DNA from: Bacteroidales bacterium
GTDB taxonomy: Bacteria > Bacteroidota > Bacteroidia > Bacteroidales > UBA932
Length of the DNA stretch: 64,000 bases
NCBI GenBank assembly: GCA_017423025.1
Contig: JAFPGC010000032.1
Span: forward strand, 19,918 to 83,917
Reading direction: 5' to 3'
Below are positions 59,601 to 64,000 of this stretch, in pieces (positions within the stretch are counted from its first letter, which is position 1; each line of letters opens with the position of its first letter). Below the pieces are notes generated by a model. The model had not been told where the DNA came from, did no database searches, and saw only the letters and a list, made by a program, of their open reading frames with translations. The translations under genes and the position numbers were made by a program.

Positions 59601-60279
59601 CACGGACATCGACACCTGCATGAACCTGGTGCTTCCGTCCATCGATGGAATAATGCGCATCTCCGGTAAAGACCTTTCCCTCAACGACAGCAAAGAGTTC
59701 AGCCGCCTGGCCGGCAAACTCAAGTTCAACAACACGGACAAAGCCCATATCGACAACATGTCCGTCACGGGCATCGTCCAGGATAACATCCTGGAGGTAT
59801 TTCCCTTCGTTCTGGATGTTGACCGTTACCTGGTGGCCGCCAGTGGCCGCCAGGGCCTGGATCAGGATTTCCTCTACCATATTTCCGTCATCAAGTCTCC
59901 AATGGTGCTCAAGTTCGGCATCAATGCCTGGGGACCGGACTTCGACCATGTCCACTACGGTCTCACATCGGCCAAATACCGCAGCGCCAACGTACCGGTG
60001 TTCACCAAGCAGTTGGATACCGTGCAGTACAGCCTCATCGCCGCCATCCACAACATCTTTGAAATGGGCGTAGAGAAGGCCATGGCCGATAACCGAAGCG
60101 CCGCCACTCATGTATCGGCCCAGTCCGTCCAGGAAGAAGAGGTGCCGCTGGAGGAAGAGCTGCCAGAATCCGAGGGACTGGCCGGCCTGGTGGAAGAGGT
60201 GACCCACACCGTCTCTTCCCGCCGCGAAGCCCTCAAACAGGAAGTCCTGCGCCTGCAGAAAGAAGTCGCCAAGCCATGA
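56695..60279 (+). CDS. AsmA-like envelope protein
   Basis: This 1194-residue protein has a single N-terminal membrane anchor (WKVIRNVLIGLIGLVLVLLVALQILL). A long periplasmic part resembles the AsmA family: VNDVAANLVEGDVSFQEVRAHVIKSFPFLNIDAKEF near the start (seen as FPFLNIDAKEFSITYP) and a C-terminal repeat of amphipathic strands (ISGKDLSLNDSKEFSRLAGKL) near 985-1005. Such proteins form long lipid-binding grooves for phospholipid transfer to the outer membrane. The last ~80 residues are acidic and helical. It overlaps prmA by four nt. The function here is inferred from the family. Confidence 0.82.
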   Translation: MKVWKVIRNVLIGLIGLVLVLLVALQILLRPSVLTGIVNDVAANLVEGDVSFQEVRAHVIKSFPFLNIDAKEFSITYPHERYARYDSVYTPAGRRFNLLRMGNGREVPVDTLAYARELSLSLNYVSLAKGAYHIRKAELKRPRIFAHYFDSTAANWDILPLKSDSEKTDTTGKPLPPITLDKVSLSDRPLVVFTDPVDTLHALFSMRRLTLDGKLELQDPGAIQARFAIDSMRISGQLPQDTLSVRLESLRLSAGHRHVEASAEASTRLHTRSFGRLAVPIGLEVNADLPERADDALEVILNSLKLRLSALEMEGAGKLVKHPGKWEMDVQAAIHDCPLGKLIQEYKNNLEFLKKVDTDARVSLEASAKGFYGEGLTPALNARLLVPTSTIDYEGLGRKGRLAVDTRVTTDDLQEVDARIDRLLVDIAGAQMDVTGTAKDILGKDPLMQLNGTAKARLDSLTRVFTADMGLSGTGDLQLKMRAKARLSQLSAAAIGNADIDCDLTGHNLSLDYAADSLTALLPSLELNLATRGNTIDHNLPEGARVLALKALVDTLDVNYGSMFVRGGKLNILMQNSADVLQGQTDRTSIMGLFRVNNLRLRDQDGLAVGVKENSQRFRLEPASESRPVPRINLASNSGRLRLRMGDDVYSLRDVKVDVSAQRHQARQSSSERREHLLDSLQRLYPDIPRDSLFRKARQERITLQTRDEFASADVSISLSEAVRKYLRNWDVEGNLDLGGGRIAMPAFPLRTSLAEVKGSFNNDMLDLKSFTLNAGASDVSASARLTGLRRALMGSTRSKLKLKANVTSNFLDVNELMKAYAYYSTYQPENLSGASDEAVEAATSDAQLPDSVNKAKLLVIPSNLEVDFSLEASGIHYDSLEVSWAAADVAMRDRTVQITNALAATNMGDMYFEGFYSTRSKKDIKAGFDLNLVDITAEKVITLFPAVDTILPMLTSFAGDLDCELAATTDIDTCMNLVLPSIDGIMRISGKDLSLNDSKEFSRLAGKLKFNNTDKAHIDNMSVTGIVQDNILEVFPFVLDVDRYLVAASGRQGLDQDFLYHISVIKSPMVLKFGINAWGPDFDHVHYGLTSAKYRSANVPVFTKQLDTVQYSLIAAIHNIFEMGVEKAMADNRSAATHVSAQSVQEEEVPLEEELPESEGLAGLVEEVTHTVSSRREALKQEVLRLQKEVAKP

Positions 60280-61121
60280 ACAGTGAAGAATACATTGAAG
60301 TAAGCGTAAAGCTGGATCCGTTCACCGAAGAAATGGCCGAGATTCTCACCGCCGAGCTCTCGGACCTGCCCTTCGACTCCTTTGTCACGGAAGAGCCTTT
60401 CCTCAAATGTTATATACAGAAAGACGCCTATCGGCCCTCTGAAGTAAAGGTTGTCCTGAGCGGGTATCCCGCCGCATCGGGTTTTACGGCCGTACTGGTT
60501 CAGGGACAGAACTGGAACAAGGTCTGGGAGTCGGAATTCCAGCCCATCGTGGTGGACGGGGTGGTTACCGTCAAGGCTAAGTTCAATACGAATGTACCCC
60601 GCACACGCTTCAATATCTGGATCGACCCCCGCATGGCCTTTGGGACCGGCTACCACCACACCACCTTCATGATGATGCAGCGGATGCTGGGCCTGGAGGA
60701 GTTCATCCGCGGCCGCTCGGTGGTAGATATGGGCTGCGGAACGGCCATCCTGGCCATCCTGGCCGCCAAGATGCGCGCCCGGAAGGTATTCGCCGTGGAC
60801 ATTGACGCCGTCGCCGCCCGCAGCGCCTGGGGCAACTGCCGATGGAACCGCGTGGGGACCCGCGTAGAAACCGCCTGCGGCGACGCTTCCCTGCTGCAGA
60901 TGGGCACTTACGACGTCCTGCTGGCCAACATCCACCGCAACATCATCCTGCAGGATCTGCCCACCTACTGCCGCTCCCTGCGCCGGGGCGGGCACATGCT
61001 TCTGAGCGGCTTCTATACGAAGGATGTTCCCGCCATCCGCTCCGCCGCCGAGGCCCTCGGCCTGGAGTATGTGGGAGAATCGGCCCGCGAGGACTGGGCC
61101 TGCGTGGAATTCCGAAAATAA
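60276..61121 (+). CDS. prmA: Ribosomal protein L11 methyltransferase
   Basis: This 281-residue enzyme trimethylates lysines of ribosomal protein L11. The N-terminal substrate-recognition domain (EYIEVSVKLDPFTEEMAEIL) is followed by a SAM domain with the family block WIDPRMAFGTGYHHTTFMM, then VVDMGCGTAILAILAAKM, AVDIDAVAARSAWGNC and YDVLLANIHRNIILQDLP. The usual P in GTGxHPTT is replaced by H. It shares a four-nt overlap with the AsmA-like gene and is followed by tRNA-Leu. Confidence 0.92.
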   Translation: MNSEEYIEVSVKLDPFTEEMAEILTAELSDLPFDSFVTEEPFLKCYIQKDAYRPSEVKVVLSGYPAASGFTAVLVQGQNWNKVWESEFQPIVVDGVVTVKAKFNTNVPRTRFNIWIDPRMAFGTGYHHTTFMMMQRMLGLEEFIRGRSVVDMGCGTAILAILAAKMRARKVFAVDIDAVAARSAWGNCRWNRVGTRVETACGDASLLQMGTYDVLLANIHRNIILQDLPTYCRSLRRGGHMLLSGFYTKDVPAIRSAAEALGLEYVGESAREDWACVEFRK

Positions 61122-61125
61122 TCCT

Positions 61126-61133
61126 TATCTTTG
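61126..61133 (+). promoter_or_regulatory. -7 box (TATCTTTG) for tRNA-Leu
   Basis: It matches TAnnTTTG nine nt before the mature tRNA 5' end. Confidence 0.5.
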
Positions 61134-61142
61134 CACTCCCAT

Positions 61143-61224
61143 GCGGGTGTGTTGGAATTGGTAGACAACCCAGACTTAGGATCTGGTGCCGCAAGGCGTA
61201 TGGGTTCGAGTCCCTTCACCCGCA
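61143..61224 (+). tRNA. tRNA-Leu (anticodon TAG)
   Basis: The 7-bp acceptor stem GCGGGTG/CACCCGC (61143-61149 with 61217-61223) has discriminator A. The anticodon arm CCAGA-CTTAGGA-TCTGG gives TAG. A class II variable arm (TGCCGCAAGGCGTA) and the T-loop GGTTCGAGTCC are present. CCA is not encoded. It is followed by an AT-richer segment, as expected for a tRNA used as an integration site. Confidence 0.95.
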
Positions 61225-61323
61225 CAAGGTATTTAAGTGATTGATTATTAGGTATTTACGAATCTGTGAAAAGTTGATTTCTAACAGAATTCGGAATATG
61301 TGAAAACTGATAATCGAGCCAAA

Positions 61324-61352
61324 GCCCCGGCAATCCACTAGGATGTCGGGGC
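61324..61352. terminator. Terminator-like hairpin
   Basis: A 9-bp stem (61324-61332 with 61344-61352, one G-T pair) with an 11-nt loop lies between tRNA-Leu and the HXXEE gene. U-tracts on either side are weak, so it is a possible rather than certain terminator. Confidence 0.4.
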
Positions 61353-61387
61353 CTATTCATTTCGATAAACAGGGAATTTATTTGTCC

Positions 61388-62011
61388 TCATTTCCCGGCA
61401 ATGCGTTTGCGGACATTTGAAAGTATGTCCTTGTAACTCATTTTTCCACCGATCGATGCCACCAGGCTCCGTTGCATGCAGACAAAGCAGAACAAGAAAA
61501 CAAACGGGCCAAAGGTATAGTCGTACCACGCTCCAAGATGATTGACGGCAATGTAAGTTATGAGGCAGATACCTGTCACCAGTTCAATTTCAGCCGTTAC
61601 CAGTCCCGGAGTATAAGGTTTGGGCAGCTTGAAAATCTTGATGCCCACCACATGGACAATGCCCTCGAAAATACAGAATGTTGCCATCGCAACCGGGAAC
61701 ATGGGTATCTGGTCGCCAAAGAAGAACGGCACAAGGGTCATCACAAAGATGAAAACGGCCGTGATGAGACGACTGCCGAGTTTGGTCTCTTTTTCGAGTT
61801 CTATTTGCAACACATTCTTTTGAATCAGGTCGAGGAATCCTCCGGGGTAACGTCCTTCTTCCCACTCGTGCAAGATACAGAGGAACGACACCCAGACGGC
61901 AAATTGCTGGATGACGGTCAGTCCATCCATGAACATGGCAACCAGGGTAATGAGCAGCATGGCAATCACAGTGTAGATTTCCAGCGCGTATAGTTTCATA
62001 AATTTCCACAT
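61388..62011 (-). CDS. HXXEE domain-containing membrane protein
   Basis: This 207-residue polytopic membrane protein has about five to six spans. Its first part has LCILHEWEEGRYPGGF, the H-x-x-E-E motif that names the family, followed by VFIFVMTLVPFFF, VAMATFCIFEGIVHVVGIKIF and LITYIAVNHLGAWY. The repeated His and Glu residues in membrane segments suggest a di-metal or hydroxylase-like centre, but no activity is established. The start is uncertain: ATGs at 62050, 62029 and 62011 are in frame. 62050 falls inside the -7 box, and 62011 has an A-rich upstream stretch. Codon use differs from the rest of the window. Confidence 0.75.
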   Translation of the reverse strand: MWKFMKLYALEIYTVIAMLLITLVAMFMDGLTVIQQFAVWVSFLCILHEWEEGRYPGGFLDLIQKNVLQIELEKETKLGSRLITAVFIFVMTLVPFFFGDQIPMFPVAMATFCIFEGIVHVVGIKIFKLPKPYTPGLVTAEIELVTGICLITYIAVNHLGAWYDYTFGPFVFLFCFVCMQRSLVASIGGKMSYKDILSNVRKRIAGK

Positions 62012-62047
62012 AATCGTAAATTTTAGCATTCTGTCTGTTTGATGTCG

Positions 62048-62055
62048 CAAAATTA
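62048..62055 (-). promoter_or_regulatory. -7 box (TAATTTTG) for the HXXEE gene
   Basis: It matches TAnnTTTG on the minus strand in the gap between the divergent HXXEE and AraC genes. The ATG at 62050 lies within it. Confidence 0.45.
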
Positions 62056-62179
62056 CTACTCAACTGATCAAGTTGCTAAACCATTTCAACGAAAATATGT
62101 GCAGATTCAACGAAATCTTCTCTTTCCATTGCAAAAGTGCTCAAAATATAGCACCTTTGCACCGAAATTTGACAGTCGC

Positions 62180-63031
62180 ATGAATAATAGTCCTCGCATT
62201 CTGCCCGCCCATCTGCTCCGACAGGTGATCAGTGGCAATCCCTATATCTATTCCAACGAGAGTTTTGCTTTTGTCAATCATGTCAGCGACTCCATGATTG
62301 AACAAGTGCAGCAACTGATGAGCACACCACAATATGTTCCGGTAGGGCGGCTTGTCCGCATTACGCAGGGCAGCGGTAATTTCAAGGTCAACATGCTGCC
62401 CTTCGACTTGCAAGCCGGAGATGTGCTCGTCATCCCCGAAAACAGCTACATCGAAATCAACAGTCTCTCTGCCGATTTTGACGTGCAGTTCATCTCGTTC
62501 AAGAATCTCCCGGTTTCTTATGCAAGAGCAACGCAAATTCACCTTGCCGACAATGATTTCCTGCGCATAGGCAAGTATTTCGCTCTCATCTGGGAGGTTC
62601 TCCATAAGCCTTCTTTCTCGATGCAGACCGTCGAATATCTGCTATCAGCCGTAATGAACGACCTTGCGAATATACATGAGCAGGCAGCCGAACATAATAT
62701 AAGGCTTACACACGCGCAGCAGCAGATGCAACAGTTTACAGATTTGGTAGCTATGTACGGAACCAAGGAGCGCAATGTCGCTTTTTATGCAGAACATTTG
62801 CACCTGAGCCCGAATCATCTGTCGGCATTGGTTCGCAAACAGACAGGACGAAGTGTAATGGAGTGGCTTAATGAACGGACTATATTGCAGGCCAAAGTAT
62901 TATTGCGTCATACAAACCGACCTGTCAGTGATATTGCATTTGAACTGAATTTTACGGAGGCCACTCTTTTCTCCCGTTTCTTCCGTCGGGAGACAGGTAT
63001 ATCGCCCAGGAATTACCGCTCGAACAAGTAA
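62180..63031 (+). CDS. AraC-family transcriptional regulator
   Basis: This 283-residue protein has an N-terminal cupin-like domain (VSDSMIEQVQQLMST, GNFKVNMLPFDLQAGDVLVIPENSYIEI, seen as DLQAGDVLVIPENSY) and a C-terminal AraC double helix-turn-helix (AEHLHLSPNHLSALVRKQTG, VSDIAFELNFTEATLFSRFF, then TGISPRNYR). It is divergent from the HXXEE gene and probably regulates it. The start at 62180 (MNNSPRIL) follows an imperfect -7-like CACCTTTG; the longer frame overlaps the other gene's promoter. AT-richer codon use suggests acquisition. Confidence 0.85.
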   Translation: MNNSPRILPAHLLRQVISGNPYIYSNESFAFVNHVSDSMIEQVQQLMSTPQYVPVGRLVRITQGSGNFKVNMLPFDLQAGDVLVIPENSYIEINSLSADFDVQFISFKNLPVSYARATQIHLADNDFLRIGKYFALIWEVLHKPSFSMQTVEYLLSAVMNDLANIHEQAAEHNIRLTHAQQQMQQFTDLVAMYGTKERNVAFYAEHLHLSPNHLSALVRKQTGRSVMEWLNERTILQAKVLLRHTNRPVSDIAFELNFTEATLFSRFFRRETGISPRNYRSNK

Positions 63032-63248
63032 TAGAATAAGTTTATATTTTCCCTTGAAAATCTCGATTTATAGGTGCGAATTTACTTAAATCCAAAGACA
63101 TGACAAAGAAAACGCCCTGGCTGTGAAGCTGAGGCGCTGATGGCGGATGGACTGGAGTCCGGGACTACGGCTCGCCGCCGGCGGCTGCGGTGTGAATCTC
63201 TATCCCAGGTATAAAGGATAACTCCGAAAACCGAATTTTACTCCTCGC
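63032..63248. other. Intergenic region with a GC-rich patch
   Basis: The first ~75 nt are AT-rich. From 63101 a tiny frame (MTKKTPWL) ends at once, and 63125-63200 is locally GC-rich with CGCCGCCGGCGG. This might be gene debris or a junction. No repeat, RNA or promoter was recognised. Confidence 0.35.
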
Positions 63249-63992
63249 TTAGAGGGCGAGTTGGAAATACTTTTCCAGAGTCACTTCCGCTGGAGTTATC
63301 TTGAAATTCGCCTGCCAGGTTTGTACACCCTTTGCAACGTTAGCCTCCACAGTCTCTTTTACTTCCTCATAGTTTGTACTGCGTGTGATAACCTGGAAAC
63401 CGGGGTTGTCATAAATAAAGCAGGTCAAAAAGATGGCCTTCTCACTACGATTTAAACTTTTGCCCAATTCAGACATATGGCGGGCCATGCGGCCCGTGGA
63501 GGAGAACGGTGCCACCTTTTTGCGCTTTACATATTCCGGGATGTCTAATTGCAGGTTGATAAGCGGAGTTTTCACCTCAAGATAGGTGTCGTCAACCTTG
63601 AAATCCAATTTAGAATCTCCCAGAAAAACTTCCCGCTGTACGGAAGTTGGGTATCCAACAATATCGGAGAATCCACCATTGCGAAGAAAATGCTCCACAT
63701 AGCGGTTTGCCGCATTCTCATTAATCCCTATCCACGCCTTCTCATTGTCTTCCGGACGATTCAAAGAAATGGCTTCCACCGTGTAGAGGGTTTTCCTGTT
63801 TGGGTCTTTGCTCTTGGAAAGCAAGCATGGCCTTCCGGCAATATCAATATCTCCAATTCTTGTGGTGGTGGGACAGTGGGCCTTTGCATTCTGCCCCTCC
63901 GCCTCGATTGTCATCGTGAACTGACTGTTGCGTTTGATGACCACACCTTCAATAAGGGGTGTTTCAAAAACATATGCTTGAGAGGATATCAT
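63249..63992 (-). CDS. sfsA: SfsA-like DNA/RNA nuclease (sugar fermentation stimulation protein family)
   Basis: This 247-residue protein begins VFETPLIEGVVIKRNSQFTM. It has AHCPTTTRIGDI near residue 38 (the usual HCPNTG-like motif, altered) and the nuclease-type core LDFKVDDTYLEVKTPL near 130, which has the D-x(n)-E-x-K arrangement of PD-(D/E)xK enzymes. FSSTGRMARHMSELGKSL replaces the family's DAxTxRGxKHLxEL. The substitutions make it a divergent member. The start is eight nt from the window end; an upstream start cannot be excluded. Base composition matches the adjacent AT-richer genes. Confidence 0.75.
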   Translation of the reverse strand: MISSQAYVFETPLIEGVVIKRNSQFTMTIEAEGQNAKAHCPTTTRIGDIDIAGRPCLLSKSKDPNRKTLYTVEAISLNRPEDNEKAWIGINENAANRYVEHFLRNGGFSDIVGYPTSVQREVFLGDSKLDFKVDDTYLEVKTPLINLQLDIPEYVKRKKVAPFSSTGRMARHMSELGKSLNRSEKAIFLTCFIYDNPGFQVITRSTNYEEVKETVEANVAKGVQTWQANFKITPAEVTLEKYFQLAL

Positions 63993-64000
63993 AAATCTCG

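Noticed and set aside
55720-60207. A 1495-codon open frame antisense to ispH and the AsmA-like gene
   Set aside because: It is a mirror of GC-rich coding on the other strand, with His/Gly/Val/Gln-rich composition and no domain. Both sense genes are well supported.
63125-63200. GC-rich patch as a third copy of the palindromic element
   Set aside because: It shares only CGCCGCC-type runs; the 35-nt core block, the TACG borders and the outer arms are absent.

Overview
The window is a GC-rich chromosomal stretch of a member of the Bacteroidota, most likely Bacteroidales. The evidence is a complete SusC/SusD polysaccharide utilization locus, BACON-domain glycosidases, families largely confined to this phylum (DUF4492, DUF3822, DUF4783), and recurrent TAnnTTTG -7 boxes with TTG/TTTG -33 boxes, the phylum's housekeeping promoter type. 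Genus and species cannot be fixed from the sequence alone. No rRNA, CRISPR array, transposase or integrase gene was found. One tRNA-Leu(TAG) is present.

Layout. 1-2.3 kb: start of a SstT-like symporter, an acyl-CoA transferase, and mazG. 2.3-10.5 kb (minus strand): cytochrome bd oxidase (cydB, cydA and a DUF4492 protein), a HerA/YjgR-type ATPase, cstA, rsmD, a DUF3822 protein and a pilin-like membrane protein. 10.6-24.2 kb (plus strand): DHH phosphoesterase, two FKBP-type lipoproteins, a MATE exporter, a cytidylate-kinase-like protein, a serine hydrolase, ettA, an aldose epimerase, polA, a sigma factor, rsmG, rpmH and an unknown gene. 24.2-48.5 kb (minus strand): a 13-gene locus that looks like one glucomannan utilization operon, preceded by an AraC-type regulator. 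48.5-61.2 kb: DUF4783 protein, rlmH, a very large multi-span histidine kinase, efp, a sigma-54-type response regulator lacking its DNA-binding domain, cmk, ispH, an AsmA-like protein, prmA and tRNA-Leu. 61.2-64 kb: an AT-richer segment (HXXEE membrane protein, AraC regulator, sfsA) that looks horizontally acquired next to the tRNA.

How the PUL should work (inference from families). Surface GH5 and GH26 enzymes cut beta-mannan/glucomannan. Two surface glycan-binding lipoproteins and SusCD bind and import oligosaccharides. Periplasmic lipoprotein GH26, GH31 and GH3 enzymes trim them. A GPH permease moves mannobiose-type sugars into the cytosol, where a 2-epimerase and a GH130 phosphorylase convert mannobiose to mannosylglucose and then to mannose-1-phosphate plus glucose. 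No alpha-galactosidase or acetyl esterase is present, which favours an undecorated glucomannan.

The least explained structure is a pair of long palindromic intergenic elements (6986-7106 and 53029-53156). They share a core of about 73 nt that can form three hairpins with compensatory base changes. Each core is enclosed by perfect 24-27 bp outer arms whose sequences are unrelated between the two copies. Also notable are a 25-nt GATTC...GAATGAC repeat family that has entered polA in frame, and an over-represented word CATCGGCC/GGCCGATG that appears to override codon preference and that I did not find in the putative foreign segment.
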